Source: DAOUKH01 sp965219875 (lineage in GTDB: Bacteria > Chloroflexota > Dehalococcoidia > SHYB01). Taken from it: a stretch of 64,000 nucleotides of DNA. Where the stretch lies: assembly GCA_965219875.1 (NCBI GenBank), contig CBDCOW010000001.1, positions 434,001 to 498,000 on the forward strand. The letters are read 5' to 3'. The translations under genes were made by a program, and so were the position numbers. Positions 7,877 to 17,787 of the stretch are shown here, piece by piece (the stretch's first letter is position 1; every line of letters begins with the position of its first letter). The notes beneath the pieces are model-generated. The model was not told the DNA's origin. It was given only the letters and a program-made list of their open reading frames with translations, and did not search any database.

Positions 7877-8860
7877 ATGAGCAAGCTTCGTTTATCTCTG
7901 GCCTGTTGGAACTACGATCGCACCCGCCCTATCCTCGACGGCACCGTCAGCGCGGAAGGTGTGGACATTGTCGGCGTCGTGATGGAGCCGGGCGAGCTTT
8001 TCGCGAGGATGTGGAAGTATCGTGAGTTCGATGTCAGCGAGATGTCGCTGGCGGACTACACCATCATGACCGCCAGAGGCGAGTCTCCCTTTATCGCGAT
8101 TCCGGTCTTCCCGTCCCGCATCTTCCGCCATTCCTGTATCTACATCAACACGAAGGCCGGTGTCGATAGCCCCGAAGACCTCGCCGGGAAACGGATCGGC
8201 GCGCCGAACTACCAGATGACGGCCGCGGTCTGGGCCCGCGCCATGCTGCATCACGACCACGGCGTCCATCCGCGGTCCGTCGAGTGGTTGTGGGGCGGGC
8301 AGGAGAAGCCGGGCGGGAGCGCGCGCATCGCGCTCGACCTGCCCGAGGGGTTCAACGTCTCCTCGATTCCCGAAGGCAAGACGCTCTCCGGTATGTTGGA
8401 TACAGGGGAGTTGGACGCCCTTATCACTCCGAACTTTCCCTCGCCGTTCCTCGCGGGCTCTCCAAACGTCGCTCGGCTCTTCCCCGAATTCCGCTCCATT
8501 GAAGAGGACTACTACCGGCGCACCCGCATCTTTCCAATCATGCACACCGTCGTCATACAGCGGGACGTCTACGAGGCCAACCGGTGGATCGCGTCCAGTC
8601 TCTTCAAGGCGTTCGTCGAGGCAAAGCGGCTAGCGTACGGCGAGCTATACGAGACCGATGCCCTGAAGATCACGCTGCCCTGGGCGGTTTCCGAAGTCGA
8701 AGCGATGCGGGCACTCATGGGTGAAGACTTCTGGCCCTACGGGATCGAGGCGAACCGTGACCAACTCGAGACGTTCGGGAGATGCCTGGTGGAGCAGGGG
8801 CTTCTGCCGAAGCCTCCGGCGGTCGCAGACATGTTCGCCCCCAATGTCCTGGACACGTAG
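7877..8860 (+). CDS. 4,5-dihydroxyphthalate decarboxylase (Pht5)-like / solute-binding-fold protein
   Basis: 327 aa from ATG 7877, with a GGGAG site upstream. The fold is the type-2 periplasmic-binding fold, but there is no signal peptide or lipobox, so it is probably cytoplasmic. The opening LRLSLACWNYDRTRPILDG, the middle FDVSEMSLADYTIM, and VDSPEDLAGKRIGAPNYQMTA match the Pht5 group, some of whose members decarboxylate 4,5-dihydroxyphthalate; others are uncharacterised. It stands alone between repeat regions, but the Rieske/LigB ring-cleavage operon lies a few kb away. A decarboxylase role fits an aromatic pathway; a plain ligand-binding role is also possible. Confidence 0.75.
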   Translation: MSKLRLSLACWNYDRTRPILDGTVSAEGVDIVGVVMEPGELFARMWKYREFDVSEMSLADYTIMTARGESPFIAIPVFPSRIFRHSCIYINTKAGVDSPEDLAGKRIGAPNYQMTAAVWARAMLHHDHGVHPRSVEWLWGGQEKPGGSARIALDLPEGFNVSSIPEGKTLSGMLDTGELDALITPNFPSPFLAGSPNVARLFPEFRSIEEDYYRRTRIFPIMHTVVIQRDVYEANRWIASSLFKAFVEAKRLAYGELYETDALKITLPWAVSEVEAMRALMGEDFWPYGIEANRDQLETFGRCLVEQGLLPKPPAVADMFAPNVLDT

Positions 8861-9085
8861 CGCGGGCCCTCTCTCAGTCTCTCCCCATGGAGACCTTTGC
8901 GTAACTCGGCGGGCGGGCTTCAGCAAGGTCGAGCGGCCCCCGCCTCCCCCCGCCCTCACCCCAACCCTCTCCCAGCGGGAGAGGGGGCAAGACCCCGCGC
9001 CGCCTCCCTTTCCCAAGGCCAGCGGGCGGCATTCTTCCCCTCGACGCAGTGTTGCAAATGTCTCCCGTGGGAGAGAGGTGTAAGG
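8861..9085. repeat. Degenerate copy of the dispersed palindromic repeat
   Basis: The gap between convergent genes holds CCTCTCTCAGTCTCTCCCC, then GACCTTTGCGTAAC and CCCCAACCCTCTCCCAGCGG, in the same order as the 162-bp units at 7341-7664 but with different sequence between. It may act as a bidirectional terminator for the two converging genes. No gene is seen here. Confidence 0.75.
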
Positions 9086-9088
9086 CGG

Positions 9089-9904
9089 TCAGGAGCGGGC
9101 CCCGAACGCCTGCAAGAACGTGATGATCGCCTCTGACGCCGCCTCCGGCTGCTCGTAGCCGTAGAAGTGGCCGCAGTTGGAGATGATCTTCATGAGTGAA
9201 CCGGGGATCGCCTTGTTCAGGTCCTCCGATTGGTTCACCGGCGTGCGCCCGTCGTGCTCGCCGACCACCAGCAGCGTGGGGCAGGAGATCTCCCCCAGGC
9301 GGCCGCCGATCTTCGGCCGGTTCTCGTTGGCGATGATCATTTCCAGGTAGGACTGCGGGTTGTTCCTCAGATGTTCCTGCCGGATCATCTCAACCGCGTG
9401 AGGATTGTGCTCGACGCTATGCGGGCTGAAGGCCTTCTTCGTGAACTCGAACGTCTCCGCGACGATCTCTTCCGGTTTCGCTCCCCGCTCGATCAGCGCC
9501 CGCCTTCGATCGAAACCAGAACGGTCGGTGCGCTCCAGACGCGGGCTGCTCGCTCCCATGCACACCAACTGCGTGACGCGGTCGGGATACTTCAGCGTGA
9601 AGTCGAGCGCAATCCCCCCGCCAAGGGACCAGCCGCCCAGAGCGACCTTATCCAAGCCGAAGGCGTCGAGAATCGAAGCTAAGTCCTCCCGCCAGAGATC
9701 GTGCGACAGGTTGGGCTCCGGCGGCCTCTCCGTTTCTCCAAAACCCCGATGGTCATAGGTATAGACACGAAAATGCTTCGAGAGTATCGGGGTCATCTCC
9801 TCGTAGCATTGCGATCGGGACCCCCCGCCGTGGAGCAGCACCAGAGGGTATCCCTCGCCCTGTACGTCGTAGTGAACGTTGAGATCGCCTACCTGCTTGA
9901 ACAT
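9089..9904 (-). CDS. Alpha/beta hydrolase (ring-cleavage-product hydrolase type)
   Basis: 271 aa from the ATG at 9904, chosen because GGAGGGG lies just upstream; longer starts at 9919 or 9964 are possible. The nucleophile elbow GGWSLGG supplies Ser, GEHDGRTP the acid, and NCGHFYGYE the His, so the triad is complete. LHGGGS is the oxyanion motif. It lies 100 bp downstream of the aromatic-type ABC transporter and oxygenase operon on the same strand. By context it may hydrolyse a meta-ring-cleavage product (C-C hydrolase, MhpC/BphD type), but esterase activity is equally compatible with the sequence. Confidence 0.8.
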   Translation of the reverse strand: MFKQVGDLNVHYDVQGEGYPLVLLHGGGSRSQCYEEMTPILSKHFRVYTYDHRGFGETERPPEPNLSHDLWREDLASILDAFGLDKVALGGWSLGGGIALDFTLKYPDRVTQLVCMGASSPRLERTDRSGFDRRRALIERGAKPEEIVAETFEFTKKAFSPHSVEHNPHAVEMIRQEHLRNNPQSYLEMIIANENRPKIGGRLGEISCPTLLVVGEHDGRTPVNQSEDLNKAIPGSLMKIISNCGHFYGYEQPEAASEAIITFLQAFGARS

Positions 9905-10004
9905 ATGCCCCTCCAACATGGGAAGACCCCGGCGCCCCGGATTTCTCCGAAGCGCCAGGGTCAATTCCTGCCGAGACCGCCGTCGGTCTCGTTACCGTTT
10001 CGAA

Positions 10005-12110
10005 CTAACCCTCGTACGCCGCGTACAACTCTTCGATCGCCTGCTCCGCGTGGGTGTTGAGGAAGATGTCGTACACGTCGATGGCCGCCGGGTCCAACTC
10101 GTCCGAGATGAGGCCGGCCTGCTGCGCCAGCGGGATGTACTCTTCGATGTCCGCGGGGTTGATGAGCCCGTCGAGGCTCCGCGCGGGCCGGTTCGTGGTG
10201 ACGGTGTTGATCCCCACCTCACGGTCCGTCGCCGCGACCTCGGGGATGTTCGCCTGTCCGAAGTCAACCGACAGCTCGGGGTAGGTGACGTAGAACGTCA
10301 GCGTCTTCACGAGCATCTTTGCGAAGGCCGTAGCCAGATCGGGGTTCTCGTCGACCCAGCTCCGCTTGGCAAGGTACACGTCGCCCTGGTACAGGTCCGC
10401 GGGAAGCACCGTCAGGTTATCCCAAAGCTCGGTGTCGGGCCTGAACACGGTCTGGTTGGGCCCGAGCCACGAGCCCACCGCGTCCACCGACTTGCTCTTC
10501 AACGCTTCCACGTAGGCGCCGATGCCGCCCAGGCTCACGTATTCGACGCTCTCGGGATCGACGCCGTTGGCGAACAGCATGAGGTCCGTGGAGAACTTCG
10601 TCGCGCTGCCAGGACCAAGGATGCCGAACTTCTTGCCTTCCAGGTCGGCCCAAGAGTTGATGCCCGCGTCCTTGCGCCCAAGGGCGAAGAAGACGGGGAA
10701 CACCTTCGTCGGCGGATGCAGCTTGCGGATGGAGACCAGGTCTTCACCCTGCGCCACCGCGTTCAGCAGTGAATCGGGCACGCCGCCGCCGATGTCGACC
10801 GCGCCGCCGACGACCAGCGCGGTCACCGCGCCGCCGCCCGTCGCCCGTTCGATTTCGAGGTTGAACCCGAACTCGTTGTCCCAGTTCTTCGCCTTGGCCA
10901 GATCGAACCACATGTTGCCCACGCTCGGCGGCGTCGGCAGGCCGATCTTGATGGTCGGGAGGCCGTCCTGCTCCTCCGCCGAGGCGTAGAGGCGGTTGAT
11001 CGCCTCTTCGGCGTACTTGTTGAGGAAGATGTTGTACACGTCGATGGACGACGGGTCCAACTCGTCCGAGATGAGGCCGGCCTGCTGCGCCAGCGGGATG
11101 TACTCTTCGATGTCCCCGGGGTTGATGAATCCGTCGAGGCTCCGCGCGGGCCGGTTCGTTTTGACGGTATTGATCCCCACCTCACGGTCCGTCGCCGCGA
11201 CCTCGGGGATGTTGGCCTGTCCGAAGTCAACCGCCAGCTCGGGGTACGTGACGTAGTACGTCAGCGTCTTCGCGAGCATCATGTTGAATCCGATGACCGC
11301 TTCCTCGTTGGCTTCGACCCAGCTTCGCTTAGCCAGGTAGACGTCGCCCTGGTAGAGGTCGGCGGGCAAGACGGTCAGGTTGTTCCACAGCTCGGTATCG
11401 GGCTTGAACACGGTCTGGTTGGGCCCGAGCCACGAGCCAACCGCGTCCACCGACTTGCTCTTCAGCGCTTCCACGTAGGCGCCGATACCGCCCAGGCTCA
11501 CGTATTCGACGCTCTCGGGATCGACGCCGTTGGCGAACAGCATGAGGTCCGTGGAGAACTTCGTCGCGCTGCCAGGACCAAGGATGCCGAACTTCTTGCC
11601 TTCCAGGTCGGCCCAAGAGTTGATGCCCGCGTCCTTGCGCCCAAGGGCGAAGAAGACGGGGAACACCTTCGTCGGCGGATGCAGCTTGCGGATGGAGACC
11701 AAGTCTTCACCCTGCGCCACCGCGTTCAGGAGCGAATCGGGCACGCCGCCGCCGATGTGGACCGCGCCGCCGACGACGAGCGCCGTTACCGCGCCGCCGC
11801 CAGTCGCCCGTTCGATCTGCAGGTCGATGCCGAACTCGTGGTCCCAGCCCTTCGCCTTGGCCAGATCGAACCACATGTTGCCCACGCTCGGCGGTGTCGG
11901 CAGGCCGACCTTCACCGTCGTGAGCTCCTTCTCCACCATTGCTTCGGTCGTGGCTGTCGGCGGCACGGCCGTTGGCGCCGTGGTTGCCGCCGGCGCTCTG
12001 GTTGGGACGGGCGTTGGATCGTCCCCCCCACAAGCAACGGCCACCAGCGCCACGACGACCATCAGGGCGATAGCCGTCGCGAGCCGCTGTAGCACATTCG
12101 TCTTCTTCAT
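10005..12110 (-). CDS. ABC substrate-binding lipoprotein with two near-identical binding domains
   Basis: 701 aa, about twice the normal ~330 aa of NitT/TauT/SsuA-type binding proteins. It has a lipoprotein signal (VALVAVAC lipobox), a Thr/Pro/Ala linker, then two copies of the same domain: about residues 62-380 and 385-700. A stretch of about 117 residues (IGGGVPDSLLN to GPNQTVF) is identical between copies; differences cluster at the N- and C-terminal parts. Three consecutive ATGs could start it; the last (12110) is best spaced from AAAGGA. It is the distal gene of the importer operon with two permeases and one ATPase. It would sit at the outer face of the membrane and present ligand to the permeases. 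Confidence 0.88.
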   Translation of the reverse strand: MKKTNVLQRLATAIALMVVVALVAVACGGDDPTPVPTRAPAATTAPTAVPPTATTEAMVEKELTTVKVGLPTPPSVGNMWFDLAKAKGWDHEFGIDLQIERATGGGAVTALVVGGAVHIGGGVPDSLLNAVAQGEDLVSIRKLHPPTKVFPVFFALGRKDAGINSWADLEGKKFGILGPGSATKFSTDLMLFANGVDPESVEYVSLGGIGAYVEALKSKSVDAVGSWLGPNQTVFKPDTELWNNLTVLPADLYQGDVYLAKRSWVEANEEAVIGFNMMLAKTLTYYVTYPELAVDFGQANIPEVAATDREVGINTVKTNRPARSLDGFINPGDIEEYIPLAQQAGLISDELDPSSIDVYNIFLNKYAEEAINRLYASAEEQDGLPTIKIGLPTPPSVGNMWFDLAKAKNWDNEFGFNLEIERATGGGAVTALVVGGAVDIGGGVPDSLLNAVAQGEDLVSIRKLHPPTKVFPVFFALGRKDAGINSWADLEGKKFGILGPGSATKFSTDLMLFANGVDPESVEYVSLGGIGAYVEALKSKSVDAVGSWLGPNQTVFRPDTELWDNLTVLPADLYQGDVYLAKRSWVDENPDLATAFAKMLVKTLTFYVTYPELSVDFGQANIPEVAATDREVGINTVTTNRPARSLDGLINPADIEEYIPLAQQAGLISDELDPAAIDVYDIFLNTHAEQAIEELYAAYEG
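10020..11918. repeat. 963-bp in-frame tandem duplication inside the binding-protein gene
   Basis: The two halves of the coding sequence repeat with a constant 963-bp (321-codon) offset, for example GGGTCCAACTCGTCCGAGAT at 10090 and 11053. Long blocks (about 10500-10760 versus 11463-11723) are nearly identical at the DNA level, including third positions. This means a recent duplication or ongoing gene conversion. Confidence 0.92.
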
Positions 12111-12203
12111 CATCATTCCTTTCAACTTTCCTTACCTCGCTTCTTTCTCTGGTATGCCACCGTTACGCAAGAGCCCCGGCCAGTCGCCGCGGCTCGATGT
12201 TGT

Positions 12204-13058
12204 CTAGTTTGATGGAGTGCTCAGATTGAACCATCGGAGCAGGATGAACTCAACGGCCACCGCCAGGGAATAGTAGGCCAACCCTATCACCGTGATGCCC
12301 AAGATCGCGGCGTAGACCAACGGCGTGTCGACCTGATCGTTGGCCAGTCTGATGGTCGCGCCCAGGCCGATACTGCCGGAGACCAGCTCCGCGACGACCA
12401 CGGAGACCGTCGCGAACACGACGCCGATGCGGACGCCGGTGAGCACATAGGGGAGCGCCGTAATCAACCGGAGCTTGTAGAAAATCTTCCATTGACTCGC
12501 GCCGAGGCCCCGGAACAGCCGAAGGCTGTCCTGGTCTGGCCGTTCCACCCCCACGATCGTGTTCTCCAGCATCGGGAAGAACGAGGACATCCCGGCGAGC
12601 GCCGCCTTGGGCAAGATGCCGGTGCCGAGAAGGAGCAGCAGTATGGGCGCGAGTCCGACCTTCGGAACGGACTGGTACAGGATCAGGAACGGATGCAGCA
12701 CGCCCTGCAGCGTCCGCGATTGACCGATGAGAGCACCGAGTATGATCCCGGAACTGGCCCCGATCCCAAAGCCGAAGGCGATGGAGATGATCGTGTCGAT
12801 GGACTTCATTCGTATGAGGGTCCAGCCCCGCCCCAGCGCATCCCAGGTCTCAGCGGGGCTGGGCACGAGATTAACGTTGTAGATACGGGACAGCATCTCC
12901 CACAGGCCCATGAACAAGATGAAGACGGCGAGCCGCGCCAGATTGTGAAGGATCCGCTCCCGTCGCGCCTTGACGGAGAGCTTAGCGGCCTCCAAGGCCG
13001 CGAGGTCCTCGGGGGTGACCTCGGGCGGTCTGACGGCGTCTTGGGTTGTGGTTGTCAT
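12204..13058 (-). CDS. ABC transporter permease (SsuC/TauC type)
   Basis: 284 aa membrane protein with about six helices, the usual size for this class. The EAA-like cytoplasmic loop that docks on the ATPase is ALAGMSSFFPMLENTIVGVE followed by RGLGASQWKIFYKLRL. It has a cytoplasmic N-terminal extension before the first helix (ILHNLARLAVFILFMGLWEM). It lies between a paralogous permease (18-bp gap) and the binding-protein gene, all on the minus strand. Two distinct permeases in one operon suggest a heterodimeric pore. Confidence 0.88.
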   Translation of the reverse strand: MTTTTQDAVRPPEVTPEDLAALEAAKLSVKARRERILHNLARLAVFILFMGLWEMLSRIYNVNLVPSPAETWDALGRGWTLIRMKSIDTIISIAFGFGIGASSGIILGALIGQSRTLQGVLHPFLILYQSVPKVGLAPILLLLLGTGILPKAALAGMSSFFPMLENTIVGVERPDQDSLRLFRGLGASQWKIFYKLRLITALPYVLTGVRIGVVFATVSVVVAELVSGSIGLGATIRLANDQVDTPLVYAAILGITVIGLAYYSLAVAVEFILLRWFNLSTPSN

Positions 13059-13076
13059 GAGACGGACGGCTGCCGA

Positions 13077-13924
13077 TTACTCCTCGGCTTGCAGGTTGTT
13101 CTTCTCCAGCACTTTCCGTTCCAGATGGAGCGCGGAAACGTACACGGTGAACGCCAACATCGTCAGCACGACCATCGTGGCGTACATCAGCTTGCCATTC
13201 AGCAGTCCAAGGGATATCGCCAACAGCGCGCCCAGCCCCTCGTTGCCCGCGAAATACTCGGCCACGATCGCACCGAGCGTGGCGAGGACGGCCGCGATTC
13301 GAATCCCCGCGAATACAAGCGGAAGGGCGCTGTAGACGCGGAGCTTGAGGAAGATCTTCCACTTGCTGGCCCCCAGCGATTGGAAGAGGCGCAGGCTGTC
13401 CGGATCGACCCGTAGCAGGCCGGTGATCGTGTTCTCCAGCAGCGGGAAGAAGCAGATGAGCGCGGCGATGGTGATCTTGGGTAAGATGCCGAAGCCCAGC
13501 AAGATGATCAGTATCGGTACCAGAACGACTTTGGGCACGGCCTGCGATATCACGAGGTACGGGCGGATCACGACCTCAGCCCACTTCGACTGGGCGATAA
13601 GGGAGCCGAGGCCCAGTCCGCCGACGACTCCCATCGTGAAGCCCAGCGCGATCTCGATGACGGTGGGCAAGAGGTTTTCCCATATTTCCTCTCTGCCCTT
13701 GACGAAACCTTGCCAGGTTTCGATCAGGTCTGGAACGATCAGGGGTGGGTAGAACGACGCGAGGAGGAACCATCCCCCGATGATCGCGCCAACCATGACC
13801 AGCCGCCCGGCGAAGTTGATCACGGACTGCTGCCGCTTCCGCATTCGCTCGGCCTGGACTTCCACTTCGTAGAAGTGCTGGAAGAGCTCGTCGTCCGACC
13901 CGCGCAGCCGCTGGGATTGGGTGC

Positions 13925-13928
<4 letters not shown>
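13077..13928 (-). CDS. ABC transporter permease (SsuC/TauC type), GTG start coupled to ATPase
   Basis: 283 aa, about six helices. The start is GTG at 13928, whose bases overlap the TGA of the ATPase gene by 4 bp, a classic translational-coupling junction, with GGAGAAG upstream; a longer reading would run far into the ATPase gene in another frame. The coupling loop reads LICFFPLLENTITGLLRV, then LGASKWKIFLKLRVYSALP. It is clearly paralogous to the next permease. Together the two are likely to form the transmembrane pore of an importer for sulfonate-, nitrate- or aromatic-acid-like solutes; the solute is not determined. Confidence 0.88.
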
Positions 13929-14764
<836 letters not shown>

Positions 14765-14770
14765 AGCATC

Positions 14771-16036
14771 CTACGGGGAGTCCGCGGCCCTCCGCGCGGT
14801 CCACTCAGCCACCTTCGTCGGGTCCGGCGGCGCTTTGACGCAGCCGTAGGCGCCGCCCAGACGCTGGTGGTCCCTGGCCCGCCTGGCGAGATGACGACGG
14901 AAGTAGATCACGCCAAGGTCCAGGATGCCGAGCTTCTGCGGTATGAAGGGATTGATCGCCTCTTTCGAGAAGATCGGGAAGTCCTCGTTTTCGTTGATGG
15001 CGATCACGCCGTAGCCCCGGCGGTAGCCGTAGTACCAGAGGTCCTGCCAGAGCTGCCGAATGGGGTTGCCCGGCTTGGGAGCGATGGTGAAGGTCCACAT
15101 CCGCGTCTCCCACTCGCTGACCGGGACGCCCCAGCGCATGTGGTTGGCGCCGCCAAGAGGCACCCGCACGATCGAGGGAAGCTGGACGTTGTGATGGCTC
15201 CCGAAGCGGCCCCCAATGGGAGGGGCCTTGCCCAGCTTCCTCCACCAGTTGTGCTGCGGCCACTTGCCGATCTTGGGGTATTCCTTCTGGCCGAACTCGA
15301 TGTTCTGCTGCGTCGTGGTCACGAAGTTGTCGCCCTTCTCCACGATTCGCACGCCGTTGGTCACGACCGGCTTCGGCCTGAAGAAGGGCTGCCGGAAGTT
15401 GATCAAGTGCCAGAACTTGGTGGTCCGGTGCAGGTAGAACTCGTGGTAGTCGATCCCCTGCCAGATCGGCTCCGTCCAGTTGGTCCCCCAGACCTTCACC
15501 CGGCTGAACCTCGTCACATTCAACGAGTCGTCCTGGAACTCCCACGGCAGGTCCTCATCCAGGGGCACGGGCGTTGTCTCGCCCATCCAGACGAAGACGA
15601 CGCCGTGACGCTCTTCCGTGGGGTACTTCCGGGCGCGCATCTTCGGCGCGAGCGGCGACTCAACGCTTTCAATGAGTCCGGCGACGGCTTGACCGTTTTC
15701 GTCGAAGACGTAGCCGTGATATGGACAGGTGATGGTGCCTTTGAAGTCGCACACGCCCAGGGAGAAGCGGGCCCCCCGATGGGGGCACCAGTCCGTCAGC
15801 GCGACGACGTTCCCATCCTGGCCGCGGAAGAAGACGATGTCCTCTTCCAGCATCTTAACCTTGACGGGCTTCTTGTGCCCGACCTTCTTGGCCCAGACGC
15901 CCGGGTACCAATACTCGCGGAAGCCCACCTTGGGGATATAGTCGAATGGGCCAATCTGGGACGACCCGTAGGCCTCGTCCCGTGTTTCTCTTACGTCCGG
16001 GCTTACCGTCCCTCGCTCTGGCGCTACGCCAACCAT
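14771..16036 (-). CDS. Rieske [2Fe-2S] non-heme iron oxygenase, large subunit
   Basis: 421 aa terminal oxygenase component of a ring-hydroxylating or demethylating system. The Rieske cluster ligands are perfect: Cys84-Pro-His86, 17 residues, then Cys104-Pro-Tyr-His107. The mononuclear-iron site is read from NWTEPIWQGIDYHEFYLH (Asp, His and a His four residues on). There is no small subunit nearby, so it is of the alpha-only (phthalate dioxygenase/VanA-like) type. A reductase gene is also absent and must be elsewhere. It sits directly before the ABC ATPase and after the LigB-like dioxygenase, so it should act on an imported aromatic or related cyclic compound. Confidence 0.9.
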   Translation of the reverse strand: MVGVAPERGTVSPDVRETRDEAYGSSQIGPFDYIPKVGFREYWYPGVWAKKVGHKKPVKVKMLEEDIVFFRGQDGNVVALTDWCPHRGARFSLGVCDFKGTITCPYHGYVFDENGQAVAGLIESVESPLAPKMRARKYPTEERHGVVFVWMGETTPVPLDEDLPWEFQDDSLNVTRFSRVKVWGTNWTEPIWQGIDYHEFYLHRTTKFWHLINFRQPFFRPKPVVTNGVRIVEKGDNFVTTTQQNIEFGQKEYPKIGKWPQHNWWRKLGKAPPIGGRFGSHHNVQLPSIVRVPLGGANHMRWGVPVSEWETRMWTFTIAPKPGNPIRQLWQDLWYYGYRRGYGVIAINENEDFPIFSKEAINPFIPQKLGILDLGVIYFRRHLARRARDHQRLGGAYGCVKAPPDPTKVAEWTARRAADSP

Positions 16037-16099
16037 CGCTGAACTCCTCCCTGCCGACGCCTGAAACGCCGGGCCTCTTGTGCCGTTGCCTTCAGAGGG

Positions 16100-17176
16100 T
16101 CAGTCCGCCGTCGCCGTCATGAAGCACTTCGACGAATTAAAGATATGCGTGGTGATGAAGTCGTGGATCTTCGGCTTGAAGCCGAGCTCGTGCAAGGCGC
16201 CCCCGAGGCAGATCCAATTCAGGAATTCGTGCTGCCCAGCGTCTTCGATGGCGTCCATCGAAAGGTCCGCCCACTTGTGGACCTGCCCGTCACGCAGCTC
16301 TTCATACCGCGCGACGTCGGCCTCCACATCAGGGTAAAGGATGTGGTGCTTGGGAACGAGGAAGGCGTGGGACCAACTGGACGACCCCATGAGCACGGCT
16401 CGGTACTTACTGTCCTTGAAGGCCCGCGCCGTGGCCGCTCCAACGTCGAAGCAGAGTTGCGCCGAGGGGGCGGGCGGGTCCGGCTCCGCGCCTTCCGCGG
16501 CCTGGAGCGGGCTTCCACCCTTGTTCTTCACGAAGGCGCTTCCGTAGCAATTGACGTGGAAGGGGATGACCGGGTAGTCGAAGCCCTTCCGGTCGTAGTC
16601 GAGGAAGAGCAGGGTGTTCAGAAAGGCGTGCGGCAGGCCCTGGTAGTGCAGGGTCTTGTAGGCGTACGGCATGGGATAGCCCATTTGGAGCAGCTGCGTG
16701 GCCAGGTGCTTCGCGGCTTCCCGGTGCCCGGTGTGCTTGAAGACGTGGTCGAAGTCCTCGCCCCAAACGTTGAAGATCTCATCGCCATCGCCCTTGAAGC
16801 GGCGCTTGTGGAAGGGCTGGGTCTCGTACTCCTCGCAGAGGTAGACGCTGAAGGGCGGGACGAGGTCCTCGTGGAAGTTCTCGTACTGGTCGTCACCCCA
16901 GATGAGGACGAAGTCGGGTTTGAATGCCTCGATTTCCTCCCGGACTTTCCGAAAGCCGTCAACGAGCCGCTTTCGGTGCGCCGCCGCCGAGACGAGTGCG
17001 TTCGCGCCGTCGACGCCGTACTCCTCCTGCATCTGCGCGGGCCAGTTCTTCTGGTCCTTCCACTCGGGCGGCACCAGATCACTCTTCCAGTGACGCTCCA
17101 TCTGCGCTGACATGAATTCGTCGGGGTACAGCAACAGCGGGTAGTGCGTCGTCCCCGCCAGCATAATTTCGCCCAT
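16100..17176 (-). CDS. Class III extradiol dioxygenase, LigB-type catalytic subunit
   Basis: 358 aa. LigB-type enzymes use Fe(II) to open catechol-type aromatic rings in the meta position. The N-terminal GEIMLAGTTHYPLLLYPDE places an iron-ligand His; FVLIWGDDQYENFHED and MGSSSWSHAFLVPKHH are characteristic later blocks. It carries no LigA-like small domain and none is adjacent. It is 63 bp upstream of the Rieske oxygenase in the same orientation: hydroxylation followed by ring opening is a coherent two-step module. The substrate is unknown; some LigB-fold proteins act on non-aromatic substrates (e.g. DODA). Confidence 0.82.
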   Translation of the reverse strand: MGEIMLAGTTHYPLLLYPDEFMSAQMERHWKSDLVPPEWKDQKNWPAQMQEEYGVDGANALVSAAAHRKRLVDGFRKVREEIEAFKPDFVLIWGDDQYENFHEDLVPPFSVYLCEEYETQPFHKRRFKGDGDEIFNVWGEDFDHVFKHTGHREAAKHLATQLLQMGYPMPYAYKTLHYQGLPHAFLNTLLFLDYDRKGFDYPVIPFHVNCYGSAFVKNKGGSPLQAAEGAEPDPPAPSAQLCFDVGAATARAFKDSKYRAVLMGSSSWSHAFLVPKHHILYPDVEADVARYEELRDGQVHKWADLSMDAIEDAGQHEFLNWICLGGALHELGFKPKIHDFITTHIFNSSKCFMTATAD

Positions 17177-17296
17177 ATCGTGCTCACTCCCTCCGAGTCG
17201 GCAGCGCGTTTAGCCTAGGTGAGAAGTTTAGGGAGGTCAACCGAAAGGGCCGCCTCGGCCCGCGAGGCCGGCGGCGCGTCATGATCGATTTCGTCA

Positions 17297-17707
17297 TCAA
17301 ACCCCGGCGATGGCGCTGATCTCCACGAGCAACTCCGGCTGGACCAGCCGGTCGACCACCAGCAGCGTGTTGGGCGGATAGTCGCCGTTGGGGTAGATTT
17401 CGCCGAACACCTCGGTGCGGACCTCCATGAAGGCGGGGATGAAGTCCGCCGAGGTCAGATACGTCGTAAACTCAACGACGTTCCCGAACCCGGCTCCCTG
17501 ACTTTCGAGGATGGCGCCGATGTTGGCAAAGGTCTGCTTGGTCTGGGCCGCGACGTCGCCGGGGTTGATGAGCTTGCCATCGACGTTGAACCCGACCTGG
17601 CCGGCGACGAATAGGAGCTCGTCCGCCTTCAGCCGCGCGACGTGGGAGTACCGGCCTAGGTTCGGTGGGGCTGCGGCAGGGTTGAGGATCTTGCGGTCTA
17701 TCGCCAC
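17297..17707 (-). CDS. ridA: RidA/YjgF family protein (reactive imine/enamine deaminase type)
   Basis: 136 aa from GTG 17707, with GGAAGG upstream; the longer reading to 17809 adds low-complexity residues and crosses the divergent gene. RidA-fold trimers hydrolyse reactive enamines/imines. The signature LLFVAGQVGFNVDGKL and the C-terminal LLVEISAIAGV are typical, with the Arg of VDRLVQPE at the expected substrate-binding position. It is 120 bp upstream of the LigB gene and on the same strand, so it may be the first gene of the catabolic operon. Some members act in aromatic pathways (for example on 2-aminomuconate). Confidence 0.85.
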   Translation of the reverse strand: MAIDRKILNPAAAPPNLGRYSHVARLKADELLFVAGQVGFNVDGKLINPGDVAAQTKQTFANIGAILESQGAGFGNVVEFTTYLTSADFIPAFMEVRTEVFGEIYPNGDYPPNTLLVVDRLVQPELLVEISAIAGV

Positions 17708-17716
17708 GGGGTTGCA

Positions 17717-17740
17717 CCTTCCAGTTCCAATGTTGGAAGG
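17717..17740. promoter_or_regulatory. Palindrome between divergent genes, candidate operator
   Basis: The perfect palindrome TTCCAATGTTGGAA (17725-17738) sits within the larger inverted repeat CCTTCCA...TGGAAGG (17717-17740). It lies between the divergent RidA start (17707) and the MmgE/PrpD start (17788) and covers the RidA ribosome-binding site. This is the geometry of an operator for a dimeric regulator. No regulator gene is adjacent. Confidence 0.5.
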
Positions 17741-17787
17741 GGAAAGGATACCATGAGGGCCAAGCGCGGTGGACGAAGAGGAGGCGC

